A DNA stretch of 27,124 nt from Candidatus Aenigmatarchaeota archaeon (GCA_020343635.1 CP070804.1:715202-742325), one strand, 5' to 3'. Positions 16,304-22,378 are shown, counted from the stretch's first letter. Translations and numbers: made by a program. The notes: generated by a model not told the origin, from the letters alone.

Positions 16304-17291
16304 GAGCCTTTCGAACATATACTTCGACCCAGTGCACAAGCTGATCAAGATAGGAGACAAGAAGAGCCAGAGGCATTACCTCAACGTGGGCCATACAAGG
16401 AAGTTCATGCAGACCATGCTGGTGGCCTCCGAATGCAAGAAGATAATAGATCAGGGCGTTACAACAAGCATCAGGGACCTGTATTATGCCCTGAAGCGCA
16501 CCATAGAAGGCGCCAAGGAGAACACCTTTGAAGGACAGGAGGAGAGCGACCCCGTGCTCGAAGACCTTGAGTCAGCGCTCAACCTGCTGAGGGAAGAGCT
16601 TCACCTCAAGGCAGACAGGAAGGGATATATGGCAGGCCCCATGATTCTTGAGGACACAGGAGACAGGATAAACTGTGCCAGGATGGGCTCTTCAGGCTGG
16701 GCAATCCCGAGCGATGTGGAGCCCGGGATCATAAGGTTCCTGGAGTGCAATGCCAAGTTCGTCCTGCTGATAGAGAAGGACGCGGTCTGGCAGAGGCTTA
16801 ACGAGGACAAGTTCTGGAAGATACAACACTGCCTGATAATAACAGGGAAGGGGCAGCCTGCAAGGGGGTGCAGGCGCCTGATAAACAGGCTGCATAACGA
16901 GCTGCATCTTCCCATCTACGTGCTGGCTGACGCTGACCCCTGGGGGTATTACATATACTCTGTCATAAAGCAGGGATCGATAAACCTGTCCTTCTTATCG
17001 GACAGACTGGGAACACCGGAAGCCAGGTTCATAGGACTCACCACGAAGGATGTAACAGAGTACGGCATATCCAGCAACGTGACAATAAAGCTCAACAAGG
17101 GAGATCAGAAGAGGATAAAGGAGATGCTGAAGTATGTCTGGTTCAAGCCGAAGGACTGGCAGCAGGAGCTCAGGCGCATGCTCAAGGCTGGATACAAGCT
17201 GGAACTGGAAGCGCTGTCCTCCAAAGGCATAAAGTTCATTTCTGAGAAGTACCTGCCGGACAAGATAAGAAGACAGGACTTCCTTCCATAG
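16194..17291 (+). CDS. top6A: DNA topoisomerase VI subunit A (Spo11-like)
   Basis: This is the DNA-cleaving subunit. The active-site tyrosine is in SIRDLYYALK (Tyr97/98, the second being the usual nucleophile). The Toprim domain has LLIEKDAVW (Glu194) and VLADADPWGYY (Asp246, Asp248). The PVRSLSNIYFDP block is typical of archaeal Top6A. The 365-aa length matches the family. ATG 16194 is preceded by GGGAGG 7 nt upstream, so the 110-nt overlap with top6B in another frame appears real; later in-frame GTGs near 16248 would shorten the basic N-terminus. It is translated with subunit B, allowing stoichiometric A2B2 assembly. Confidence 0.96.
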   Translation: MEEKPSRKSREKIRTLGKEVVSQIQRKENPSIALPVRSLSNIYFDPVHKLIKIGDKKSQRHYLNVGHTRKFMQTMLVASECKKIIDQGVTTSIRDLYYALKRTIEGAKENTFEGQEESDPVLEDLESALNLLREELHLKADRKGYMAGPMILEDTGDRINCARMGSSGWAIPSDVEPGIIRFLECNAKFVLLIEKDAVWQRLNEDKFWKIQHCLIITGKGQPARGCRRLINRLHNELHLPIYVLADADPWGYYIYSVIKQGSINLSFLSDRLGTPEARFIGLTTKDVTEYGISSNVTIKLNKGDQKRIKEMLKYVWFKPKDWQQELRRMLKAGYKLELEALSSKGIKFISEKYLPDKIRRQDFLP

Positions 17292-17296
17292 ATACA

Positions 17297-17310
17297 TTTA
17301 TTAAAATATA
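17297..17310 (+). promoter_or_regulatory. TATA box for the tRNA-Asn/tRNA-Phe pair
   Basis: TTTATTAAAATATA lies 21-34 nt before the first base of tRNA-Asn, the expected archaeal spacing. Only six bases separate the two tRNAs, so both are probably made from this promoter. Confidence 0.65.
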
Positions 17311-17359
17311 GCCAACATATTCTTACCAGTGCCCCGGTAGCTCAGCGGTAGAGCGCACG

Positions 17360-17378
17360 ATTCCAAAAGGAATGCGAA
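17360..17378 (+). other. tRNA-Asn intron 1 (19 nt, position 30/31)
   Basis: This is a non-canonical intron in the 5' strand of the anticodon stem. BHB: bulge CGA (17358-17360), helix CGCA/TGCG (17354-17357 with 17373-17376, all four Watson-Crick), bulge AAG (17377-17379). The intron hairpin is TTCC-AAAA-GGAA. Cuts after the second base of each bulge join G30 to G31. Confidence 0.88.
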
Positions 17379-17385
17379 GCTGTTA

Positions 17386-17399
17386 CCCATTGGGCAGAG
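17386..17399 (+). other. tRNA-Asn intron 2 (14 nt, canonical 37/38)
   Basis: BHB: helix CTGT/GCAG (17380-17383 with 17394-17397, one G-U), bulge TAC (17384-17386), bulge AGA (17398-17400). The internal hairpin is only CC-ATTG-like, with a two-pair stem (17387-17388 with 17392-17393) and a 3-nt loop. Cuts leave A37 joined to A38. At 14 nt this is close to the minimum possible. Confidence 0.87.
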
Positions 17400-17464
17400 A
17401 CCGTAAGGTCGAAGGTTCAAATCCTTCCCGGGGCGCCTTGTGGGAAGGTAGCTCAGCCCGGGAG

Positions 17465-17492
17465 ATATATAATTAAAAATTATATACTCGTA
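17465..17492 (+). other. tRNA-Phe intron 1 (28 nt, position 22/23, D stem)
   Basis: BHB: helix CGGG/CTCG (17459-17462 with 17487-17490, one G-U), bulge AGA (17463-17465), bulge TAA (17491-17493). The intron is a nine-pair AT hairpin (TATATAATT/AATTATATA with loop AAA). Cuts after the second base of each bulge rebuild a perfect D stem GCTC/GAGC. Confidence 0.87.
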
Positions 17493-17529
17493 AGCACTCG
17501 ACTGAAGATCGAGCTGTCGGGGGTTCAAA

Positions 17530-17568
17530 AGGCACATGAAGCAGATTGCATCTGCTTCCGCCTGAAAT
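17530..17568 (+). other. tRNA-Phe intron 2 (39 nt, T loop, about 59/60)
   Basis: The intron folds as AGGC/GCCT plus GAAGCAGAT/ATCTGCTTC around loop TGC. The junction motif is a BHB variant: bulge AAA (17527-17529), a 3-bp helix TTC/GAA (17524-17526 with 17564-17566), bulge ATT (17567-17569), flanked directly by the T stem. The exact cut is ambiguous by one base (17529-17567 gives TTCAATT; 17530-17568 gives TTCAAAT). Confidence 0.8.
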
Positions 17569-17582
17569 TCCCTCCCTTCCCA

Positions 17583-17587
17583 TTTTT
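17583..17587 (+). terminator. Oligo-T after tRNA-Phe
   Basis: TTTTT directly follows the discriminator base and ends 9 nt before the endA start. Archaeal RNA polymerase commonly terminates at such T runs; read-through into endA is also possible. Confidence 0.4.
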
Positions 17588-17596
17588 GGTGTTATT

Positions 17597-18154
17597 ATGC
17601 CTAGGAAAGCCGCGGAGAAGAAGGAAGCAGTACCGGTAGCTGAATTTCTGGTCAACAAGATAGTCGTAGCCAAGGACTATGAAGAGCTGCTTGAGAAGGC
17701 CTACGGAAAGGTCACAGGAAGCAACCTCGAGCTCTCTTTCGTTGAGGCGCTATACCTTCTCGAGAACGGCAGGATTCAGGTGAAGAAAGACAACAAGGTG
17801 GTTCCATTCAACAAGCTGCTTGCTGCCGGTCTGCAACTGGACAAGAGACTACATGAACGCTACATAGTTTACGATGACCTGCGTGAAAGGGGCCTCACCG
17901 TAAAGACAGGATTCAAGTTCGGCTGCGATTTCAGGGTCTACAGGCGAGGGGTCGGAGTCAAGAAGGGACCGAAAGCGGCAGGAGAGCACACCAGGTGGAT
18001 AGTTTCAGTTGTCCCTGAGGATTACACATGCTCGTTCCATGAGCTGAGCAGGGCCGTACGCCTTGCCCACTCAATAAGGGCCCGCATGCTATGGGCTGTA
18101 GTGGACAGCGAGAACAACGTGATATATTATGAAATTTTAAGGCTCAAGCCCTAA
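17597..18154 (+). CDS. endA: tRNA-splicing endonuclease EndA-type subunit (catalytic Lys absent)
   Basis: EndA cuts BHB introns from archaeal pre-tRNA. This 185-aa, single-unit protein aligns end to end with the M. jannaschii alpha4-type enzyme: LSFVEALYLLENGRIQV, HERYIVYDDLRERGLTVKTG, CDFRVYRRG, PEDYTCSFHELSRAVRLAHS, and VIYYEILRLKP. Tyr115 and His131 (GEHTRW) match the catalytic Tyr and His. The catalytic Lys position (HSVRKK in M. jannaschii) reads HSIRAR, so it is Ala162 with Arg163 next. A ~6-residue basic insertion (VKKGPKAAG) precedes the His. ATG 17597 has GGTG 5 nt upstream; an earlier in-frame ATG at 17546 lies inside the tRNA-Phe intron and is rejected. It sits 14 nt after intron-rich tRNAs. 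Confidence 0.92.
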   Translation: MPRKAAEKKEAVPVAEFLVNKIVVAKDYEELLEKAYGKVTGSNLELSFVEALYLLENGRIQVKKDNKVVPFNKLLAAGLQLDKRLHERYIVYDDLRERGLTVKTGFKFGCDFRVYRRGVGVKKGPKAAGEHTRWIVSVVPEDYTCSFHELSRAVRLAHSIRARMLWAVVDSENNVIYYEILRLKP

Positions 18155-18170
18155 TAATATTGGTGATTAT

Positions 18171-18371
18171 ATGGGAAGGATAAAGACAACCGCCATAAAG
18201 GTCCTCGCAAGAGAAATACTTGAGGAGCACGGGGACAAGTTCAGTTCTGATTTTGAGAAGAACAAGAAGATAATAGACAAAGTGAAAAAGATAGAGAGCA
18301 AGAAGACCAGGAACGTAGTTGCTGGATACATAACCAAGGAAGTCGAAAGGTCGAAGAAACAGGGCGGATAG
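18171..18371 (+). CDS. rps17e: Small-subunit ribosomal protein S17e
   Basis: The 66-aa protein has the eS17 pattern: start MGRIKTTAIKVLAREILEEH, then a lysine-rich helical middle (SSDFEKNKKIIDKVKKIESK) and KTRNVVAGYITKEVER. Length matches archaeal eS17. ATG is preceded by GGTGAT with a 3-nt spacer, the clearest SD in the window. It lies 16 nt after endA and 2 nt before the RaiA-like gene, so these three form an operon. Confidence 0.94.
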   Translation: MGRIKTTAIKVLAREILEEHGDKFSSDFEKNKKIIDKVKKIESKKTRNVVAGYITKEVERSKKQGG

Positions 18372-18373
18372 AC

Positions 18374-18721
18374 ATGGATTATTCTGATTTACCCAGGGAA
18401 GTCGAAGGTATAGATTTCAGGGTTTCCGGCATACAAGAGGAAGACCCATTTGTCAGGGACGCGGTTTACAGTGTTGTAGTTGACAGTGTGAAGAAGCTCA
18501 CGAAGATGCTGCCTGTCTCTCATTTCTCTATGCACATAAAGATGCATAAAGAGGGCGGTAAAAGGACGAAGTACTCCACCCATGCCAGTATAAGGACAGA
18601 TGTTGGGGAGTTCTTCGCGAAAGACCACGACTGGGACATCATGAAGGCGACCAAGCTTGTTCTCGGGAAGCTTGAGAGGGAAGTTTACAGGAAGGAAGAG
18701 AAGATGAAGGATCACAGTTGA
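18374..18721 (+). CDS. RaiA/HPF-like ribosome-associated protein
   Basis: This 115-aa protein resembles the S30AE (ribosome hibernation/RaiA) fold. The second half HKEGGKRTKYSTHASIRT, then the pattern FFAKDHDWDIMKATKLVLGKLEREV, matches the beta-hairpin and final helix of that family (compare the D-W-D...A...L..LER motif). The order beta-alpha-beta-beta-beta-alpha is plausible along the whole length. It follows S17e by 2 nt, which fits a ribosome-binding role. Its last 10 nt overlap convergently with the dCTP deaminase-like gene. Family assignment is by motif memory, so moderate confidence. Confidence 0.6.
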   Translation: MDYSDLPREVEGIDFRVSGIQEEDPFVRDAVYSVVVDSVKKLTKMLPVSHFSMHIKMHKEGGKRTKYSTHASIRTDVGEFFAKDHDWDIMKATKLVLGKLEREVYRKEEKMKDHS

Positions 18722-19713
18722 TGAGTTAAGCCGAATAGTTTTCCCTGAAGTGTCCATAAGTTGCTGCCGTCCCTGTTACGATAAGTTCGCAATGGTTCGT
18801 TGACGAGCCTGTAGAATATTAGTTCACAAATATCTCCTCTGTCCATCAGTTCCCAAGATCTTTTCTTTGGATATAATTCAACAACCTGCTGTGCCATTCC
18901 TGAGTCCTTTTCAATGAATTTTGCGCCGTTAACCTGCAGACCTTCACTGTTGACACTGAGCATTTCTGCAACAAAGGGTTCTTTATAACCTCCGACAAAG
19001 AAAGCATCAGAGGTTCTGAAAAGATACAGGTAACCATCTTCAGCAACACTCCTGTCGCACGGATCCACAGCTGTCCAGAAATTCCAGATGGGATTAACTC
19101 TTGAATAATCTACTCTCTCATCAGTATCTATTGATCTAAGACCTAAAGCAATATCTTGCCCAAATCTGTTGTCAGCCCTTAATCTCAAACCCATTACGAG
19201 CTTCCCGTCTTTTATGACAGGCTCTCTTCCTATGTAGTTACCATCTTCTCCATAATTGACAACGTCTTCGGGTCTGAGCCTGCATTCCTCAGGGTATCCA
19301 ATCATAAATCTAAGATGGGGTATGGAGGTCCCTTCTCTGACTCTTATATTAAAAGTGAGCGGATTAACAACAGCATAAAGTCGGCCTTCGTATTCTCTGT
19401 TTACTTCTGCTCCCCCCTCACCCCTTACCTCAACAGCAGTATTGGGTTTTCCCGCAAAGCTGCTTCTACCATCATCAATAACATTAAAACCAGCAGGAAA
19501 AGGCCGTTTTATCACATCAAGAGGAAGCGTTTCTGCCTTTCCTTTATTTATATCAACTCTTCCTATATGGTTAGAAAATTCCATATCAAGACAGGTAGGA
19601 CCAACCCTATCAATTAGCTCTCCAACACCGTCTTCTTGGAAAAGCAGTCCTTTATCAATTATATACTGCACAATTTCCCTATCTGTGAGTATTCCCTCGG
19701 AAGAATTTCCCAT
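18712..19713 (-). CDS. Two-domain dCTP deaminase-like protein
   Basis: The 333-aa protein resembles the long (Caulobacter-type) 2'-deoxycytidine triphosphate deaminase family, in which two trimer-fold domains are fused. The N-half has ILTDREI, PTCLDMEFS, DDGRSSFAGKPN and YEGRLYAVVNPLTFNIRV followed by IPHLRFM, matching the nucleotide-binding and 'G.LY.EV.P..F...VR.G....QLR' block. The C-half has NPIWNFW, DICELIFYRLVNEPLRTY and SNLWTLQGK. If active it makes dUTP for thymidylate synthesis. Substrate residues in the C-half are diverged. Codon use looks AT-richer than the flanking genes, and it has its own TATA box, so acquisition by transfer is possible. It lies 40 nt after glyS. Confidence 0.72.
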   Translation of the reverse strand: MGNSSEGILTDREIVQYIIDKGLLFQEDGVGELIDRVGPTCLDMEFSNHIGRVDINKGKAETLPLDVIKRPFPAGFNVIDDGRSSFAGKPNTAVEVRGEGGAEVNREYEGRLYAVVNPLTFNIRVREGTSIPHLRFMIGYPEECRLRPEDVVNYGEDGNYIGREPVIKDGKLVMGLRLRADNRFGQDIALGLRSIDTDERVDYSRVNPIWNFWTAVDPCDRSVAEDGYLYLFRTSDAFFVGGYKEPFVAEMLSVNSEGLQVNGAKFIEKDSGMAQQVVELYPKKRSWELMDRGDICELIFYRLVNEPLRTYRNRDGSNLWTLQGKLFGLTHQL

Positions 19714-19729
19714 TCACAGAATTTACATT

Positions 19730-19742
19730 ATATTTTTAAAAA
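19730..19742 (-). promoter_or_regulatory. TATA box for the dCTP deaminase-like gene
   Basis: The minus strand reads GTTTTTAAAAATA, 17-29 nt upstream of ATG 19713, in the short gap after the glycyl-tRNA synthetase stop. No SD is present, so the mRNA is probably leaderless and separately started. Confidence 0.5.
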
Positions 19743-19753
19743 CTATCTAGTTT

Positions 19754-21250
19754 TCACTTTATGAGTTTGCCTGCCTTCTCGAACTTGAGCTGGCCGCTCA
19801 TGACCTTCCTCAGAACTTCCACAAGGTCTTTTATCTTGACGCGGACCTGCTTCTGATTGTCCCTGTTCCTCAGCGTGACGGCCTTGTCCTTCTTGGTGTC
19901 GTAATCCACAGTGACGCCGAAGGGCGTGCCTGCCTCGTCCTGCCTGTAGTAGAGCCTGCCTATGAATCCCTCGTCGTAGAGCGCATAGAACCCGGCCCCG
20001 TTCAGAGTATCGTAAACATCCCTGGCCAGCTTCGGCAGGCCGTCCTTTCTCACAAGCGGGAAGACCGCAACCTGGTAAGGTGATACGCTCGGGGGGAACG
20101 AGAAGAAGACCCGGTCACCGTCAACCTTGACGTTTGATTCCATCACTGAATAAAGGGGCCTGTCTATCCCGTAGGCCACTTCAATCACATGCGGTATGAA
20201 TGTCTTGCCGTCCAGGTTGACTTGCATCTTCTGCTTGCTGAATTCCTGGTGCCTCTTCAGATCGTAATCAGTCCTCGCGGCTATCCCCACCAGCTCTATC
20301 TTCCCGAACGTATCGGACATGTACTCGACATCCCATGTGTCAGATGAATAGAAGCTCCTTTCATCGTCCTTGTGCTGCCTCACTCGCAAATACTTCTTGG
20401 GTATCCCCATCCTTTCGAAGAGTTGCACGGCAGTGGCCAGGTGATACGCAATCCACTCTGTCGTATGCTTCTTCACAAGCGCCTCAAGGGTCATCTCGGC
20501 CGGCTTCCGACCCGGCTTCTGGTCGCCCTTGGTGAGGACCATGAACTTCCTCCTCTTGACACTGCCAAACTTTGGATGCTTACCGCTGCTTGCCGGGTCC
20601 ATAAAGAACTGCACCTCTGCCTGTGAGAACTCCCTGAGCCTCACTAGCCCCTGTCTCGGGGATATCTCGTTCCTGTGGGCCTTGCCGAACTGCACAACGC
20701 CCAGAGGCAGTCTCTTCCTGCCTATCTCGAAAAGCCTTCTGAACGGCATGTAGGTAGTCTGGGCAGTCTCAGGGCGCAGGCATCCGGTTATCTTGTTCTT
20801 GCCGGGCCCTATGTATGTCTTGAACATCATGTTGTAGTCATAAGGCTCACCAAGCGTCCCCCCGCATTTGGTGCATTTTATGTCGTGTTTACTTATGGCG
20901 GCCATTATCTCATTGAGACTCATCCCTTCGGCTGTCTTTCTGGTCTTATCCTCCAGAAGATGATCTGCCCTGTGGGGTTCTCCGCATTTGGTACACTCGA
21001 CGTTCATGTCTGTAAATGACTCCACATGGCCGCTCGCCACCCACGGATCCTCAGGAGTGAGAATGGGGGCTTCAATAAGCAGGCACCCCTCCTTGTTGAC
21101 ATAGTGGTCCCTGAGAAGCTCCTCTATCCTGAGTTTCAGCAGCGCTCCGAGCGGGCCGTATGTGTAGAATCCGGCACAGCTCCCGTATATCTCGAAAGAC
21201 GGCCAAAAAAAGCCACGTCTCTTCGCTATATCCAAAACGTTAACAGTCAT
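19754..21250 (-). CDS. glyS: Glycyl-tRNA synthetase (archaeal/eukaryotic type)
   Basis: This class IIa synthetase charges tRNA-Gly. Visible elements are GFFWPSFEIYGSCAGFYTYG, two zinc-like pairs (CTKCGEPHRADH and CTKCGG), LRPETAQ, class II motif 2 (FGKAHRNEISPRQGLVRLREF, RNE.SPR), motif 3 (VIEVAYGIDRPLYSVME), and the C-terminal anticodon-binding domain (QVAVFPLVRKDGLPKLA, DEAGTPFGVTVDYDT). Length is 498 aa. I use ATG 21250 rather than TTG 21271, since MTVNVLDIAKRRGFFWPS is the expected N-terminus. It follows the UbiA-family gene by 21 nt on the same strand. Confidence 0.96.
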   Translation of the reverse strand: MTVNVLDIAKRRGFFWPSFEIYGSCAGFYTYGPLGALLKLRIEELLRDHYVNKEGCLLIEAPILTPEDPWVASGHVESFTDMNVECTKCGEPHRADHLLEDKTRKTAEGMSLNEIMAAISKHDIKCTKCGGTLGEPYDYNMMFKTYIGPGKNKITGCLRPETAQTTYMPFRRLFEIGRKRLPLGVVQFGKAHRNEISPRQGLVRLREFSQAEVQFFMDPASSGKHPKFGSVKRRKFMVLTKGDQKPGRKPAEMTLEALVKKHTTEWIAYHLATAVQLFERMGIPKKYLRVRQHKDDERSFYSSDTWDVEYMSDTFGKIELVGIAARTDYDLKRHQEFSKQKMQVNLDGKTFIPHVIEVAYGIDRPLYSVMESNVKVDGDRVFFSFPPSVSPYQVAVFPLVRKDGLPKLARDVYDTLNGAGFYALYDEGFIGRLYYRQDEAGTPFGVTVDYDTKKDKAVTLRNRDNQKQVRVKIKDLVEVLRKVMSGQLKFEKAGKLIK

Positions 21251-21271
21251 AATTAAACATACCCGTTTCAA

Positions 21272-22297
21272 TTATTTATTAGTTGAAGAGCCGGGAGCCG
21301 TCAGGGTGCTGAGATTCACGGTTATGTTGATGACGTCTTCCTGCACATCGTCAAGCGATTCATATGCAGGTTTCGAGAGATTCTCAAGCCCAGTGACCAC
21401 GTCGTCAGGAAGTTTCTTGTACACAGTTTCCTTGTACTCCCCTATAGTCTCTGTCAGTTCCGCGTTTGCCTGATCTACAAATGGAACACTGAGCAGAAGG
21501 AATGCTATTATAACCAGCGGGAGTATTACGAATTCGATCCACAGCCAGTTCATGAACCTGAACTTTCTGCCAACGCCCATGCTGAGCATTATTAGCACGA
21601 CAGAGGCCGCAAGCAGTATGATAAGCGGCAATGCGAAGGGGTAAAGTGTAACCGAAAGAGCATAAGACAGCGCAGTCAGGAATGCAATAGAACCCAGGAG
21701 CAGTTTATTGTCCCTGATCATGTTCCCCCTGAACCTGAACTTGTAAATAAGGTATATGCCGGTGTAAACCAGCGAAAAGGTCATTATTATCCAGAACGGG
21801 AATCTCAGCAAGTCACCCGTGAAAGCGAACCATCCTATTGAATACTTCAGAAACTCTATGGCAGTCATGTTGATGGTAGTAGGTATGACCCTCCTCTTCA
21901 GCTTCGTGTAAGGCGATGAATGAAGGAAGTTCAGGAAGAGCAGTGTGAGCATGATTCCCAGAAACCAGCCGTTAACGAGGGAGGAGAGTATGAGGCCCGC
22001 AAGCGCGAAAGAGCACCCCAGTATGCAGGCCCCTCTCTTTGTAAGAATACCGCAGGCTACCAGTTTCCATCCCCTCTTATCTTCGTCGCGTTTATCCTCC
22101 TCGTAGTCGATGACGTCATTGAAGAAGTACACAGCGGAATATGCGAGCAGGAAGCCGGCAAGTGCTATTCCAAGAGTGAATACATCAAAGGAACCGAAAA
22201 CCAGCCAGTACAGCACGAAGCCTAGGAAGAACTGTATTATGTTCTTCGGAAGACTAACCGTTACGCTGTTGTACAAAATATTCTTCAGCTTGACCAT
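21272..22297 (-). CDS. UbiA-family prenyltransferase-like membrane protein
   Basis: This 341-aa polytopic protein has about nine hydrophobic segments. The first aspartate-rich UbiA motif is present at residues 60-74 (NDVIDYEEDKRDEDK, followed by KLVACGIL, like the 'NDxxDxExD...P..K..P...G' block of UbiA and DPPR-synthase proteins). YTKLKRRVIPTTIN matches the later Y.K lysine region. A standard second DxxxD motif is not obvious (only RGNMIRDNK). The C-terminal ~55 residues are a soluble helical tail (QANAELTETIGEYKETVYKK). Likely role: prenyl or polyprenyl-phosphate transfer for lipid or glycan carriers, substrate unknown. GGTG lies 5 nt before the ATG. It is divergent from a glycosyltransferase. 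Confidence 0.82.
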   Translation of the reverse strand: MVKLKNILYNSVTVSLPKNIIQFFLGFVLYWLVFGSFDVFTLGIALAGFLLAYSAVYFFNDVIDYEEDKRDEDKRGWKLVACGILTKRGACILGCSFALAGLILSSLVNGWFLGIMLTLLFLNFLHSSPYTKLKRRVIPTTINMTAIEFLKYSIGWFAFTGDLLRFPFWIIMTFSLVYTGIYLIYKFRFRGNMIRDNKLLLGSIAFLTALSYALSVTLYPFALPLIILLAASVVLIMLSMGVGRKFRFMNWLWIEFVILPLVIIAFLLLSVPFVDQANAELTETIGEYKETVYKKLPDDVVTGLENLSKPAYESLDDVQEDVINITVNLSTLTAPGSSTNK

Positions 22298-22378
22298 TTT
22301 CCCACCGGATTCTAACCTTTTGTTTTAAATTATTAAACGTTTTCCCCTGTAATAATATTAACGCCTCTGGGTGTTCTT
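22298..22378. promoter_or_regulatory. Divergent promoter between UbiA-like and GT2 genes
   Basis: The 81-bp interval has a shared AT core (TTTTAAATTATTAAAC, 22323-22338), correctly spaced for the minus-strand gene. A second box AATAATATTAAC (22351-22362) lies 17-28 nt before the GT2 ATG. SD-like GGTG elements precede both starts by 5 nt. Confidence 0.5.

Larger units (their letters stand above)
17331..17435 (+). tRNA. tRNA-Asn(GUU) with two introns
   Basis: The acceptor arms GCCCCGG/CCGGGGC pair perfectly. The D arm is GCTC-AGCGGTA-GAGC, the T arm GAAGG-TTCAAAT-CCTTC, the variable loop AGGTC and the discriminator G73 (normal for Asn). A contiguous anticodon arm cannot be drawn. Removing two segments (17360-17378 and 17386-17399) yields the stem CACGG/CCGTA and loop CTGTTAA, with anticodon GTT. 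Mature length is 72 nt. Only pair 27-43 is a C-A mismatch. Both segments are bounded by perfect 3-nt bulge, 4-bp helix, 3-nt bulge motifs, the substrate of archaeal splicing endonuclease. The CCA end is not encoded (CCTT follows). Confidence 0.93.
17442..17582 (+). tRNA. tRNA-Phe(GAA) with D-arm and T-loop introns
   Basis: The acceptor GGGAAGG pairs with CCTTCCC (17575-17581) and the discriminator is A73. The anticodon arm CTCGA-CTGAAGA-TCGAG (17497-17513) is uninterrupted and shows anticodon GAA. The D arm and T arm are each broken. Removing 17465-17492 restores GCTC-AGCCCGGGA-GAGC, with A14, G18-G19 and A21 in place. Removing 39 nt near 17530-17568 restores GGGGG-TTCAAAT-CCCTC. The mature length is 74 nt. 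The T-loop thus recovered is identical to that of the adjacent tRNA-Asn. Five T residues follow directly (17583-17587), a plausible terminator. CCA is not encoded. Confidence 0.92.

Noticed and set aside
17399..17410. GACC-GTAA-GGTC as a long variable arm of a class II (Ser/Leu) tRNA
   Set aside because: The D arm is class I type, and the last bases are the normal AGGTC variable loop preceded by the 3' anticodon stem CCGTA. The hairpin is coincidental.
17331..17435. Reading the first tRNA as tRNA-Trp(CCA) from TTCCAAA at 17361-17367
   Set aside because: The loop looks right, but no 3' strand can pair with CACGA. TTCC and GGAA instead form the hairpin of intron 1. Removing the two BHB introns gives a full tRNA-Asn.
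17301..17537. Minus-strand 78-aa ORF over the tRNAs
   Set aside because: It is the antisense of structured tRNA sequence with no SD or recognisable protein features.
17546..17596. N-terminal extension of EndA from an in-frame ATG at 17546
   Set aside because: It lies within the tRNA-Phe intron and 3' exon, adds an unrelated Pro-rich segment, and lacks an SD. ATG 17597 has GGTG 5 nt upstream and matches homologue length.
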